Shown piece after piece: positions 22,317-34,166 of a stretch of DNA of 64,000 nt. Each line of letters opens with the position of its first letter. Position 1 is the first letter of the stretch. Source of the DNA: Bathynomus jamesi (taxonomy: Eukaryota; Arthropoda; Malacostraca; Isopoda; Cirolanidae); assembly GCA_023014485.1 (NCBI GenBank), contig JAJOZX010000876.1, positions 1,031,314 to 1,095,313 on the forward strand, written 5' to 3'. The translations under genes were made by a program, and so were the position numbers. The notes under the pieces are model-generated. The model was given only the letters and a program-made list of their open reading frames with translations. It was not told the origin of the DNA and ran no database searches.

Positions 22317-22941
22317 CGTGTCCCAAAGAAATGTATACCCACTTTGTTCGATAATACCAGCTATGAGGATAATAAATATATTACTTTTTATATGTTTTTT
22401 AATAAAGAAGTTTCTCCTGAATCTAAATATGCAATTATTTTTATTAAAAATTGAAAAACAAAAACGTTACAGATGTTTAAATTATAATTATTATTTTCGA
22501 GACTTCATGTGCGATATTTCCTAAAATTTTTGCACGTATACGAGATAAGTTTGAAACCGACGGCACTGTGCAAACTTACAAAAACAACGTTCTGGAAGAC
22601 GTCGAACATCTTAGATAAAGTGTCATTTAACCATGGAATTTGTAAATTTTTTGAATTAACTAATAATTACAACATTTATGCTTCAATATCAACACTAAAC
22701 ATAAGTATCTCAAAACAGTCGGTTAAAATATTAGAAAATATCGCACATGAAGTCTCGAAAATAATAATTATAATTTAAACATCTGTAACTTTTTTGTTCT
22801 TCAATTTTTAATAAAAATAATTACACATTTAGATTCAGGAGAAAATTCTTTATTAAAAAACATATAAAAATTAATATATTTATTATCCTCATAGCTGGTA
22901 TTATCGAACAAAGTGGGTATACATTTCTTTGGGACACGCTG
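22314..22941. mobile_element. Foldback mariner derivative
   Basis: Starts CAGCGTGTCCCAAAGAAATG and ends with the complement CATTTCTTTGGGACACGCTG. The arms are about 205 bp and nearly identical. TA flanks. The unique centre (22,525-22,735) includes IRDKFETDGTVQTYKNN and, with one indel, an SGRRRTS-like segment, resembling the end of the N-terminal helix-turn-helix of a mariner transposase. A deletion derivative of a Tc1/mariner element. Confidence 0.75.
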
Positions 22942-22944
22942 TAT

Positions 22945-23160
22945 ACACAAAGGACACCAAACAGCAACAGACCGGCTGGTCCCGACGAAGCTGTGGGTTT
23001 AAGAAGGAAGGTTGAAAGATGTAAGAAAATTTAAAGACGAGTAAAAGCTTTAAAATAAAGCGAGAAAAGAGAGGTTGAAAGGAAGGAAAGAAATTTAAAG
23101 ATAAAGTGAAAATTTTAAAGTAAAAAGAGGAGGGAATGCGAGTGAAAATTCTGCTGTACT
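22945..23160. repeat. Purine-rich tandem repeat, LINE 3' flank
   Basis: An imperfect ~65-bp unit (GGTTGAAAG..., AAATTTAAAGA..., TTTTAAAGTAAA) occurs twice just downstream of the LINE stop. Probably the LINE 3' untranslated end. Confidence 0.5.
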
Positions 23161-23161
23161 T

Positions 23162-23428
23162 TTACGCGCTGACAAATGCTTCTAACTGATGGTTCGAGGC
23201 AAGATAAGCATCTAGTCTCTTTTTAAAGAACTCGACCGAATTACTTTGAATTACTTTCGCTGGCAATCCATTCCAGAAACTAATATTGAAGAAAAAATGT
23301 TTAGTTTCATTAAAATTAAAATGTTTACCCACCAATTTGAGACTATTACCGCGAGTTCTATCTGCATTTCTGAAGGTGAAATATTTTTCGGCGTCGACAT
23401 TATCAAAATCTTTAATCATTTTAAACAC
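23162..23428 (-). pseudogene. LINE ORF2 C-terminus
   Basis: Reads FKMIKDFDNVDAEKYFTF, RTRGNSLKLVGKHFNFN, FFNISFWNGLPAKVIQS and VEFFKKRLDAYLASN before the TAA at 23,162. This is the conserved tail of CR1-type ORF2, after the reverse transcriptase core. Confidence 0.85.
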
Positions 23429-23519
23429 TTCGATTAAATCTCCTCGAATACGCCTATATACCAGTGAGAATAAATTTAACCGTCTCCATTCTATCTGTGT
23501 CCTGTCGTAAATAAGGAGA

Positions 23520-24750
23520 TCAGAACTGAATGCAGTATTCCAGGTTGGGGCGTACTAAGGAATTACATAATGTTAGCATTGTTTTCTCTGACTTAAATTC
23601 AAATGATCTACGAATAAATCCTAAGATTCTATTTGCTTTTCTAACCACTTCGATACATTGCTTATTCCGTTTAAGTGTCGGCAACAATAATACCAAAATT
23701 TTTCTCTTCCGTAACACTCGTTAGTGTCTTGTCGCGTATAGAATACATTTCTTTAACATTGTTTCTACCGATATGCAACATTTTACATTTATCTTTATTG
23801 AAGTTCATTTGCCAAATTTCTGTCCACTCGAGTAATTTATTAACATCTTGAATTTGCAAACGTTTTGCAGCCGATTTTGTTCGTCCCCCTAGTTTGGTAT
23901 TATCCGAAAATTTTGAAATTATACTCTTAATTCCTATGTTGATGTCATTGATATAAATAATAAAAAGGACTGGTCCCAGAACTGATCCCTGAGGCACACC
24001 CCTAGTTACACTTTTCCAGTTGACGCTTTGCCATTAATGACCACTCTTTGTTTACGTCCATTAAGCCAATTTTTAATCCATTTGAGAACATTACCATCAA
24101 TTCCGTGAGAATGAAGTTTAGCTAATGCAGCCTATGGCTATAGGGCACTTTATCAAACGTCTTTTGAAAATTGAAATATATAACATCTACTGTTTTACTC
24201 CCGTCATATAAGTTATGTTTACAATATTAAAAAAATCGAGCAGATTAGTAAGACAAGAAAGCCCTATTAAAAATCTTTGATTAAATTATTAATTTCCAAA
24301 TGATTAATTGTTTTGTCTCGAACGATCGTCTCCATAAACTTACCAACTACTGAAGTAAAACAAATGGGATGATAATTTTCCAGAAGCGATTTGTCCCCTT
24401 TTTTAAATATTGGCATAATGTCTGCAAATTTCCAATCGAAAGGAACTTCTCCAGACTGTAACGATTTATTATTATTATTAATTAATTAATTAATTAAATA
24501 TATATGTGTGAGAGGAGAGACTATTGCGCAGTTCATTTCTTTAAGTACTCTCGGGTAGATCTTACGTGATTTAGAGTTTTATTAGAATTAATTTTACCTA
24601 TGGCCGAGAGTACTTCACTTTCACTGATGGTAAAATCGTGAAGTTTTAAATGAGCATCACTGAGTATGATTATGGGAAATAGAATGTTGTTCATATTTTC
24701 GTTAGTGAAGACGGAAGAGAAGAATTTATTTAAAATTTCCGTCATCTGTA
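23520..24750 (-). pseudogene. LINE reverse transcriptase core
   Basis: Copies retrotransposon RNA into DNA at the nicked target in intact relatives. Minus-strand order: ILNKFFSSVFTNENMN and FTISESEVLSAIGKINSNK (24,745-24,600); frame-broken finger region; MPQGSVLGPVLFIIYINDIN (23,997); SKFSDNTKLGG, the active-site box where FADD is expected, so one catalytic Asp is replaced by Asn; NKLLEWTEIWQMNFNKDKC; then RKANRILGFIRRSFEFKS and SLVRPNLEYCIQF (23,717-23,520). The FSDN change alone suggests inactivity; stops confirm it. Confidence 0.85.
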
Positions 24751-25126
24751 CTTCATCGTAAATTTGTTCGTTGTTTTCGCCTTACGTAAAAGGATATTAC
24801 TTAATTCTAAACGTTTAAAGTAATTAAAAAAGAAGTCCATGTGCCATTAATATCATCGCGCCATTAAATATCATCATAGAGCATCGTCCCAGTTATGGAC
24901 TAAAAGTTTCAGTTTCATGTCATGAAATTTAGCTGTTTTAAAATCCAAAGCCTATTGCAGGCTCTCCGAATTATGAACGTTAACTTCAATTTCAAAGTAG
25001 AAATATTATCAATTAAGTCTAGGTCCGTATTTAAAACTAAACCTAGAATATTGTATTCTCTAGTGGTTCCTTGACCATTTAAAAAGTAAACTTTCGAGCA
25101 AACCCACATACAGTCGACAACCGGAA

Positions 25127-25324
25127 TTAGACTGTAAAGGACCCCAAATTCCTGCAGGGTAAATTAAGATCTCCCCTAATTTTCGCATCATGTTTGTTAC
25201 TTTCGTAAAAAATTAGTTTCTGATGTCTATAATCACTGTCAACAGTCTGAGAGGGAGGCCTATATACTAAACCTATAATTAATTTCTTTCGTGAATTGTT
25301 TTTTAATTTCAACAAACGTCGCAT
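25127..25324 (-). pseudogene. LINE AP-endonuclease fragment
   Basis: Contains KKLIIGLVYRPPSQT and HDAKIRGDLNLPCRN. VYRPP and GDxNLP are signature blocks of the APE-type endonuclease of CR1/Jockey LINEs; here the usual GDFN Phe is lost (GDLN). The ~350 bp between it and the reverse transcriptase (24,750-25,110) carry other short pieces (KLTFIIRRACNRLWILKQLN) that fit poorly. Confidence 0.7.
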
Positions 25325-25412
25325 TTATATTATCAATTTCTGCAATTTTTTTTTAATTGTGTGTTTTAAGTGTGACCGAACGTATGGTACTGTACCATCA
25401 CACCTTTCTATT

Positions 25413-25900
25413 TTACCCTCGAATAATGGAATCGCCAACTAGCCTAATCTCCTGCGTGTCATTCTGCTCTGGCTCTAAGACAGAAAATCTATTAGTTGTA
25501 ACTACTCTTAAACAAGGTTTATGCTGATTAAATCGAACCCCATTGCGAACTGGCTCATACGGGCGATCCCCCGAAGGGGAAAGGGGGGGCGGGAATGACA
25601 ACTGGTTCGGGATTTGTCGTAGAGCCTTCGCGTGATCTCCGCCCTGTGCGAGAAACTCGCGCCCAAACTCTCTGAAACAAAATTCTGCAGCGAGTTAAAC
25701 CTAGCTGCCAAGGAACAACATTTCTCTCTCAACGCAGTCGCTTCTCTCTTACTTCTTCGAAGTTCGTCTCTCGCCGAAATCACCTCGTTTCGTAGTTCTT
25801 GTCAGTTTATGCAAAATCTGCAAACTAAAGGGTTAGAAGAGAGAACAGAAAAAAAGTACCCAGGAAACTTTCCACCGCATACGGAACAATCGCGTAGGTT
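25413..25900 (-). pseudogene. LINE ORF1-like zinc finger and coiled region
   Basis: Near 25,895-25,820: CSVCGGKF, then VCRFCIN, a CxxC...CxxC pair that suggests a zinc-binding module. It is followed by ISARDELRRSKREATALREK, heptad-like and likely coiled coil. After a frame change: TTNRFSVLEPEQNDTQEIR and LVGDSIIRG (25,500-25,413). The last block is familiar to me from ORF1-type proteins of crustacean CR1-like LINEs. Confidence 0.6.
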
Positions 25901-25959
25901 AGTGGCCATATCTAGAACACTTTTCTCACGAAAAATTAAAATGAATTTCCCAATCTAAC

Positions 25960-26560
25960 AGGTAGGCAGAAGAGTCTGGAAAGGATTATGGATTAATGAC
26001 CTGACAATAGTAAACAAGAGTTCGGAAATACCAAAAGAAGGAATTTCTATACACACGCAATTTTTTTTTAGTTGGTAATTGAGAAGTCTATCGAGGGGAT
26101 TAGCTGTGACAAACAACAAACACGTGGTGGATGTATTGAAAAAAATCCTGTTTCCTGTGAAATAATTATTAAATATGCAAATAAAACACAAATAATAATA
26201 ATAATAATAACAACAATAATAATAATAATATAATAATAAACAATAACAAAAGATTCTAAATTTCTTGCATAATAATTATTATTAAATATATATATTATTA
26301 ATAATAATAATAATAATAATAATGATGATAATGATAATAATAATAGAACATAAATATTGTAATAATAATAATAAGCCGTAACAAATTGTGTACTCACATG
26401 CAATGATAAATGATAAATTCCACACGAAATACTTCAGTAATTAAAATAATAATATAAAATAATTTGAATCACTAATAATGAGCAAAATGTTAGTACAATG
26501 ACAAATTGGACAATCAAATACGTCAATCAATCAGATAAACACAAAAGAAGATAGAAATCA
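25960..26560. other. Gene-free, (AAT)n-rich stretch
   Basis: Interrupted AAT/ATA microsatellite at 26,187-26,385. No gene recognised. Confidence 0.6.
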
Positions 26561-26599
26561 ATCACTTTTCAGGAGCTTTGAAAAATGCTTCCGATATTG

Positions 26600-26800
26600 A
26601 CAAAGGCCAGTGAGTGAATATAACTTATGTATGATATATATGATGCAAACCCACAGGGAAAAGTAAAAATGATTTCAAAGCCTTTCGTGTATTCAACAGT
26701 ACTGTACACCTTATCATTCCCTGACGAGGCGTACACGAAAAAGCTTGGAATAACTTTTCCTTTTCCCTGTAGGTTTGCATCATTCATTTATTTCACGTGT
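26600..26800. mobile_element. Hairpin MITE
   Basis: Arms: GATGCAAACCCACAGGGAAA, AAAGCCTTTCGTGTATTCA; centre near 26,710; then TGTACACGAAAAAGCTTGG-type complement and CCCTGTAGGTTTGCATC. A related half-copy lies at 40,285-40,350 (AATACACGAAAGACCTTGG, CCTTGTGGATTTGCA). Confidence 0.65.
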
Positions 26801-26825
26801 TTAATTGTGAAATTCATCCCCCCCA

Positions 26826-26826
<1 letters not shown>

Positions 26827-26864
<38 letters not shown>

Positions 26865-27550
26865 TAATGTTTGCAACGGGTTTTATAGGATATTTTTATA
26901 GAATATAAGGTAATACAAGAGCAAATATCGTAATTGTTAATTAATTCCCATTTTTCGTTCTGTTAACGCAATTACGGGCAATTTGACCCTCTCACCAATC
27001 TATTTCGCCGGAAAAAGAATAAAATTTGAGAATAATATCAAAACTGTTTCCTCTTTTGGGGGTTTGTGGGAAAATTCGTCGGATAAAAACAACAACAGCA
27101 AAAAAAAAAAAAACACAAAAGCAAAAATTGGATCGTGGTAAATTTCCAAATAATAAAAACTGAAAATGAATTCTGGCAGATGAATAAAATATTATCATTA
27201 TTTTCCCCTTTTTTGCTTTGTTTTTGTTTCAGATGGGAGTTGAGAGGGGGCTGAAGAGGCGGTGGAGGGGCGGGAGGAGCGGGGGTTTAAGGGAGGGGAA
27301 TGGAGTTCGGTGGTTTTGTGCAGGGGGAAAAACACCATCTGGTTCAGAAGGTTAAACTGCCGCTTTCATTGTTTTATGCATTGTTATTCTAACTCAAATT
27401 CTCATATAAGTGATTCCCTTTCTGCAACTGTAATGTCATATATATATATATATATATAGTGGCTTCCATAATGTACCCACTTTTAAATGCAAATCATTTG
27501 AATTGTGGGTATATTCTCTCTCTCTCTCTCTCTCTTATATATATATATAT
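26827..27550. other. Gene-free stretch with microsatellites
   Basis: TA tracts (26,827-26,862; 27,439-27,459), CT tract (27,516-27,534), G-rich stretch 27,236-27,345. No gene recognised. Confidence 0.55.
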
Positions 27551-27663
27551 ATATACATTCAACTGCAAAGAACACGCAGTATAAATAACGTAAAGAACGA
27601 CGCTTGTATAGGAGATATTCCGCGCAAGACGAGAAAGAGAAAACAACAAATGAAAAAATGAAG

Positions 27664-27742
27664 TACCACCTGGGAATCGAACCCGGGATCTTCCGATTGC
27701 CGGTCAGACGCGATAACCACTACACCATGGACTCCACTCTTC
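27664..27742 (-). repeat. tRNA-like module of SINE T, left arm
   Basis: Same module as 28,097-28,172, on the minus strand. It contains the anticodon stem TCTGA/TCGGA around the loop CCGGCAA. Confidence 0.75.
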
Positions 27743-28096
27743 CAAATGCCGTAATTCCTCTACATACTCGCAGAAACCAATGCCCCAAGGGGCACCTCCC
27801 GCATGCCGTGAACATTATATATACATTCAACTGCAAAGAACACGCAGTATAAATAACGTAAAGAACGACGCTTGTATAGGAGATATTCCGCGCAAGACGA
27901 GAAAGAGAAAACATTTGTTTGTTTTCTCTTTCTCGTCTTGCGCGGAATATCTCCTATACAAGCGTCGTTCTTTACGTTATTTATACTGCGTGTTCTTTGC
28001 AGTTGAATGTATATAATGTTACGGCATGCGGGAGGTGCCCCCTTGGGGCATTGGTTTCTGCGAGTATGTAGAGGAATTACGGCATTTGGAAGAGTG

Positions 28097-28172
28097 GAGT
28101 CCATGGTGTAGTGGTTATCGCGTCTGACCGGCAATCGGAAGATCCCGGGTTCGATTCCCAGGTGGTACTTCA
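28097..28172 (+). repeat. tRNA-like module of SINE T, right arm
   Basis: GTGTAGTGGTTATCGCG (A box), anticodon stem TCTGA/TCGGA with loop CCGGCAA (GGC at anticodon positions), then CGGGTTCGATTCCC (B box). The usual T at position 33 is C, and the acceptor stem pairs poorly. It is tRNA-derived rather than a working tRNA gene. Confidence 0.7.
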
Positions 28173-28619
28173 TTTTTTCATTTTTGTTTTCTCTTTCTCG
28201 TCTTGCGCGGAATATCTCCTATACAAGCGTCGTTCTTTACGTTATATATATATATATATATATATATATCGGGTGGCCCAAAAAAAACGCCTTGAGATTT
28301 GAACATCAATAACTTCAAAAATATGCAGTTCACACTTCCAAATTTACATAACGTTTACCTGAATCTATTGATAAGCCATCATAAAAATTTCAGACCTCTA
28401 CATAAAATACTTTTTCCACAGCTGAGCAGCTGAGGGAACAATGAGGAATGGTGAAAAAAATGAATATCATAAATCCTAAACTATTCTAAGACTTGTAGTA
28501 GTTTCCTTATCCTATGGATAATCTGTTAGTCTCTGAAAAAAGTCAGCTGATATAGGCTACACCCATCTTAAATACTGTTTTTTAAACTTACCCTTCAAAT
28601 TATGGTTTTAACTAACGGT

Positions 28620-29690
28620 GAAAAAAGTGGTGATTGAAAAGTGTTTCGTGGAAAAAAGATGGACTGGGGCAAGAATTTAAGGGAATTTCCAGGAATAACT
28701 TTTAATGTTACGTCTGTGAATAGAATATTAAAAACTTAAAGCAACCGGTTCGACAGCACGGAAGCGTGGAAGTGATCGGCCTAAAACAGTTTATACTTAA
28801 GACAATATAGCAATGATCGAAATGATGAGCCTATCTCAAGAGGATCGACCTGGGTCACACTGCTCTCAGAGGAAAATTGCAAGAAATTTAGGTATCAATC
28901 GAAGTTCCATACAAAGAACGCAGCAGAACGGTAGGACTTAAAGCGTTTAAAAGGATCCGTGTTTCAAGACGTGACAGCAATGTAAGAGCTAAAAGAAAAA
29001 TTCGTTGTAGAAAATTGCTTGATAGATTTTCGTCCAATGATATTAAAAAAATAGATGAAAAAGATTTCACCATCGAGATTGCTCGAAACTCCCGGAACGA
29101 TGTTGTTTATGGTCGGCGTAAGAAAGACATTCCTCCATCGAGACTTTACCACTAGACAAGTCGGTTTTCCAAAAAAATCATGGTATTAGCAGGTGTATCG
29201 TGGAATGGAAAACGAAAATTCATTTCATTTCAGAAAATAAAATAATTAATTCAGAAACCTATGTAAATCTCCTAGAGGAGAATATTTTTCCAGATTGTCG
29301 GCGTCTGTATTATGGAAATGATTTCATACTCCAACAAGATGGTGCTAAAGCTCATACTCGCAAGTTCACACAGGATTATCTACAACAGAATGTAGTCAAC
29401 TTCATTGGAAAAAACGACTGGCCCCCAGTAATCACTTGATTGCAATCCCATGGATTATTGCATATGGAACACTCTAGCAGAGAAGATTTATGAAGGCCAA
29501 ACAGAAACGTTTACGGAAATGCAATTAAAGAAAAAAATACTCGAATGTTGGGACAAAATAACATTAAAAGAAATCAGAAAATGTATCATGTCGTAGAAGA
29601 AAAGGTTAAGATTAGTTTGTAAGCAGGACGGCGGACATATTGATGGATACCATAATGAAATTGATGGATACCGTAATGAAATTGACTGGA
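28620..29690 (+). pseudogene. Mariner-superfamily transposase, decayed
   Basis: Plus-strand pieces: an N-terminal region with frame breaks (GINRSSIQR near 28,893); FTIEIARNSRNDVVYGRRKK just after the first catalytic region near 29,060; IMVLAGVSWNGKRKIHF (29,177); then the frame 29,200-29,439 with YVNLLEENIFPDC, DFILQQDGAKAHTRKFTQ (second Asp) and VNFIGKNDWPP; then, in another frame, CNPMDYCIWNTLAEKIYEGQ (third Asp) and a C-terminal part to about 29,680. If the indel near WPP is minor, spacing between the last two Asp is about 37, suggesting DD37D (maT-like). The spacing is uncertain because of the frame break. Confidence 0.75.
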
Positions 29691-29904
29691 TTCTTTGGAT
29701 CTGATATATTTGCATGTCGGTTATAAATAGATATAGAGTGTAACATATTTGTGGATAGTAGTCTATTATGACTTGATCCTCTGGATCCAGAGATTCTATC
29801 TTTAGTTTTAAATCGATAATTAATTAGTTTTAAATTGATAATTATTTAGTTTTGTAAAAATTGGTTGTTGCCAATGTACAGGCAGTTTTTACATAAATTT
29901 CTTA

Positions 29905-29955
29905 TGTTCTTGTGGTTCGGAACCCACGTAAAATTGTAGGTCCCCTTCGCCACCA
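29905..29955 (-). repeat. SINE S fragment
   Basis: GTGGTTCGGAACCCACGTAA and TGTAGGTCCCCTTC are the complement of the SINE S body words GGACCTACAGCTTTACGTGG and GATCCGAACCAC. Confidence 0.65.
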
Positions 29956-30290
29956 CGGAGGACATACACAATACACAATTACGAACACAGTTAGGTAGGC
30001 CAGCCATGAGTGGATCCTAGGATCTTTGTTGGTCTGAAACATTTTAACATTATAACATTATATTTGTTGACAAGATGTGAATAATAAAATTTTTTCAGTT
30101 TATAATATTCGTTTTTTCATTATACCTCATTGTTCCCTCAGCTGTGGAAAAAGTATTTTATGTAGAGATCTGAAATTTTTATGATGGCTTATCAATAGAT
30201 TGAAGTAAAAGTTACATAAATTTTGGAAGTGTGAACTGCATATTTTTGAAGTTATTGATGTTGAAATCTCAAGGCGTTTTTTGGGCCACC

Positions 30291-30948
<658 letters not shown>

Positions 30949-31038
30949 AAAATTTATGAGTTGTAATAAATTTAAACGCAGTTATTGTAAAGTTTGAATC
31001 CTAAATACGAGATAGCTAAATGCGATATATAGAACATA

Positions 31039-31170
31039 ATGTTTTATGCGTATGTCCTCCATCTCAGTCTTTCTTTCTTGATTCAAAAAAATCCTATATA
31101 TCTTGAACTAAATCCTGGACCAAACCCCGCACTCTACCCCACCCCCTTCCCCCTACAAAAAAACAAAAAA
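31039..31170 (+). pseudogene. Possible LINE N-terminus with 2A-like peptide
   Basis: The frame starts MFYAYVLHLSLSFLIQ and then reads IYLELNPGPNP. ExNPGP is the invariant part of 2A ribosome-skipping peptides, which some invertebrate LINEs carry after a hydrophobic N-terminus. The upstream D-[VI] of the consensus is changed to Y-L, and no reverse transcriptase follows, so this is a weak call. Confidence 0.35.
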
Positions 31171-31299
31171 ACAAAAAAAAACCTTCCTCCAAAAATAAAA
31201 ACTTACTTCGTTAACAAGGCCAGGCAGTTTTCCATATGGAAATGTATATACTTATATCCTTACAACTGCTTTAACGATATACAGTAAAATTTCAGTAAA

Positions 31300-31736
31300 A
31301 ATGGTTTATACATTTATCTTTTTTTTTTTTTTTGGACTGAGGAAAGTCGTTCCTGACCATACTGAAACCAAGAATAATATTTATGCTTTTGTTTTAAGGA
31401 TGAACAAGGAAATTTTAATGAAAAAATAATATAGTTGTACGCATTAATTAATATCATAGACAATACGTTTAAATATTAATTGAAAAACAAATAATTACCG
31501 ACTGTGAACTTGGTCTTTATTGTTTTAATTGAAACGAATTAATTAGTCTGTTGACGAACGTTATAAAATAAAATGGTGAAATAATATAAAATTATAATTT
31601 TATGTCATAAGATTAACCCCTTTACTACCCAAATATTTTGTAGGGTTAAGTTATGAATTCGTGTATTTGAAAGGTTAAAAATTTGTCCTTTTGGGCAGTA
31701 AAAGGTTAAACATCTCTAAAACCCTTTCCTGAGAAT

Positions 31737-31791
<55 letters not shown>

Positions 31792-32505
31792 AGAGAGAGC
31801 TTGTGTCAAATGAAGAACCGCAGCTAAGTATAACGGCATTCGCTTAATTAATGTCAGAAACGTACCTTGCGGGAATGCCAAGGATAAATATTTTCAATGT
31901 GCGGAGGGTCGCAGTTGAAGGCCGTCGGAACAGGTTTTCCGGCGGGGGAAATATCCGATCTTTTCCTCTCCTTGCCGTTTTCCTGCAAATTAGTTACACA
32001 AAGTTTTAATTACACCAACAAAAAGGAAAAAAAATTACATAATGATTAATATGCTTAACAATTTGTCGTCCTTTTCGGACTAAAAATTCCCTTTTTTGGG
32101 GTTTACTGAACGGGTATATGCGAGCATAGAGCTTCATCCACAAACACATACGTGCATGTACCGATATCGCTTTTGTTCAATGTTCCTCTTACGATAATAT
32201 TATCCAAGTTTTAATGAAAGCGTTTGTACAGATAAAACTAAATGAAATATTTACATCAAAAATTTTGCAATAAATACTTGCAAAAAGCAAATCAACAACT
32301 TTTCCTCATTTTTTTTTCGTCTTTTATGAAACCTTTTGCGTTTGAGTTGAACATTCGGCGTTATTGCTGATGTCCTTAATTACAGTGGAGCATAAACGTT
32401 GACAAATCCTATGAGATTAAAAGACAATGTCGTTTTCATTACAGTGTTTCTCTCTCTTTCACTCTCTCTGAATATATACAGTGCTATTAAAAAGTATATA
32501 TATAT
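31300..32505. other. Gene-free stretch with (GA)n
   Basis: T tract at 31,320-31,335 and GA tract at 31,739-31,798. No gene recognised. Confidence 0.5.
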
Positions 32506-32511
32506 ATATAT

Positions 32512-32980
32512 GAATAGAAACGACATAAGTATTAAGGAACGTTTCTGCACACGAGGAGGAGAGATAACGAAATAATGAAAAATGAGGCGAACCGCCTGGG
32601 AAACGAACCCAGGGCCTTCCAATTGCCGGTCGGACGCTCTACCATTATGCTACGGACCTCACTCAATCACAAATCGAAATTCTCCCAAATAGGGCAGAAA
32701 CCAATGCCCTCAGAGAGCACCCTCGCAAATCGTGAATATGCGCAAATAACTGCAATGACCGCGCAGTATATAAATGAATAGAAACGACATAAGTATTAAG
32801 GAACGTTTCTGCACACGAGGAGGAGAGATAACGAAATAATGAGGCGGTTCGCCTCATTTTTCATTATTTCGTTATCTCTCCTCCTCGTGTGCAGAAACGT
32901 TCCTTAATACTTATGTCGTTTCTATTCATTTATATACTGCGCGGTCATTGCAGTTATTTGCATATATATATATATATATA
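32512..32980. repeat. Second SINE T palindrome
   Basis: Diverged version of the 27.6-kb structure. Left: TATGTCGTTTC-type tail, tRNA-like module (32,585-32,665, minus), leader with AATGCCCTCAGAGAGCACC, tail again. The tail is then repeated in inverse orientation from about 32,850 (TTATCTCTCCTCCTCGTGTG to GCGCGGTCATTGCAGTT). Only the tail is duplicated, not the whole arm. TA microsatellites flank it. Confidence 0.8.
32587..32662 (-). repeat. tRNA-like module of SINE T
   Basis: Minus strand: AATGGTAGAGCGTCCGACCG, with anticodon loop CCGGCAA in stem TCCGA/TTGGA, then a perfect T stem CTGGG/CCCAG around TTCGTTT. The acceptor stem is imperfect. Same loop as the copies at 16.2 and 27.7-28.1 kb. 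Confidence 0.7.
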
Positions 32981-32982
32981 TA

Positions 32983-33423
32983 TGAGGGGTCGCGCGTCTT
33001 AAGGTACCTAAGCGCCACCACAGTCGAAAACGTGTTTTTGATGGATATCACTATTTTCATCCTTCCTCTATCGCGTGGTTTGGGTTATAATGACCTTACG
33101 ACACTAGAAGTATGGTTGAAAACCTTATGAAGTGAACTACTTTTTTCACCTCTATCGCCAGCCAAAAGTTCACCCAAAGTTCGGCATAACAAGAAAATAA
33201 AAAAATAAAAAAAATATATATAAAATATAAAATATGAAAATCTATTCCAAAAACTCATCAACATCTTCAGTAACATACTTAGAACGCTAATTTAGCCAAA
33301 AATGAACGTTCTAGCTCAATTAATATCAGAGATACTATTGCCAGAATATTGCTGAACTTTGGAGGCGATTTCTGACGAATTTTAATTTTGGCGCTTAGGT
33401 ACCTTAAGACGCGGGACACCTCA
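32983..33423. mobile_element. MITE with TA flanks
   Basis: Ends TGAGGGGTCGCGCGTCTTAA and TTAAGACGCGGGACACCTCA. Inverted repeats of about 38 bp include GGTACCTAAGCGCC. TA on both sides suggests Tc1/mariner origin. No coding remnant. Confidence 0.75.
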
Positions 33424-33725
33424 TATCATGTTTTAATCATGGCTTCCAAACTTGTGAATATGAAAATTAAAAGTATCGTTTTTTCCAGTGGTGAGGGAAT
33501 ATATGCGGAAGTCACGTTGTTTCCCGACTCCGTGCCTACCCATATGTTCATAATATTTTTTAAAAATTCGAAACAGCTAACAATGGTTATACTCGTACGT
33601 TTCCTTATGCAAACGGTAACAATTTTATTTGAAAAAAAACTGTCATATGTAGCGCATTAAACACAGCAATGGTGAAACATGATATACAGAAAGCAAATGT
33701 GCGATGATGTTCAGATTCGAGTGTA

Positions 33726-33933
33726 TCGTATTTTCCGGCATATAAGGCGCACGAGCATATAAGACGCACCCCCAATTTTGGCAGGCATATTCTTGAAAAA
33801 AAATTAAAAAATATAATACTTGCTGGTAACCAAAAGCCTACCCATGACCCTGACCTTGAGCATATAAGGCGCAGGGTGATTTTCTGAGACTTTTTTGGGG
33901 AAAAAAGCGCGCCTTATATGCCGGAAAATACGG
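33726..33933. mobile_element. Short MITE with CATATAAGGCGC ends
   Basis: CGTATTTTCCGGCATATAAG at the left, complement at the right (CTTATATGCCGGAAAATACG), TA flanks. Internal ATATAAGACGCA and ATATAAGGCGCAG repeats. Non-coding. Confidence 0.75.
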
Positions 33934-34166
33934 TATATATATTATGCAGGAAGGAGGGGCCTAGGCTGAATGCCCGCATAAACGCCCCCATAGAAGAAAA
34001 AGAGAGCCAAAATCAAGGTCCAAAGTTTTCGAGATGCCTGGACACTATGCATTTGAATGATTGGAGGTCATAGACACGGGGAAAGATGGATTGAAAAAGG
34101 TTGTCCCACAGTTAACCGGTTGAGTAGATGAAAGATAAAGAATACCGATTAACCCTTGCGTTAGAG

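Larger units (their letters stand above)
23162..25930 (-). mobile_element. CR1-like LINE, near full length but decayed
   Basis: About 2.77 kb of one non-LTR retrotransposon on the minus strand. The order is as expected: zinc-finger/coiled ORF1-like part (25.9-25.4 kb), endonuclease piece (25.3-25.1 kb), reverse transcriptase (24.75-23.5 kb), C-terminus and stop (23,428-23,162). Many stops and frameshifts; a canonical copy would be longer, so segments are missing. Confidence 0.8.
27556..28244. repeat. Head-to-head SINE T palindrome
   Basis: Two ~345-bp arms, almost identical and inverted, meet near 27,912 (GAAAACATTTGTTTGTTTTC). Each arm is a SINE T 3' segment (CTTTCTCGTCTTGCGCGG to GCAGTTGAATG), the GGGAGGTGCCCCTTGGGGC leader, a tRNA-like module, and again a 3' segment. 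The outer ends are TA microsatellites. Confidence 0.85.

Noticed and set aside
28097..28172. A genuine tRNA-Ala gene (GGC anticodon)
   Set aside because: Acceptor stem pairs poorly, position 33 is not T, and the module is always embedded in a larger repeat; it is a SINE part.
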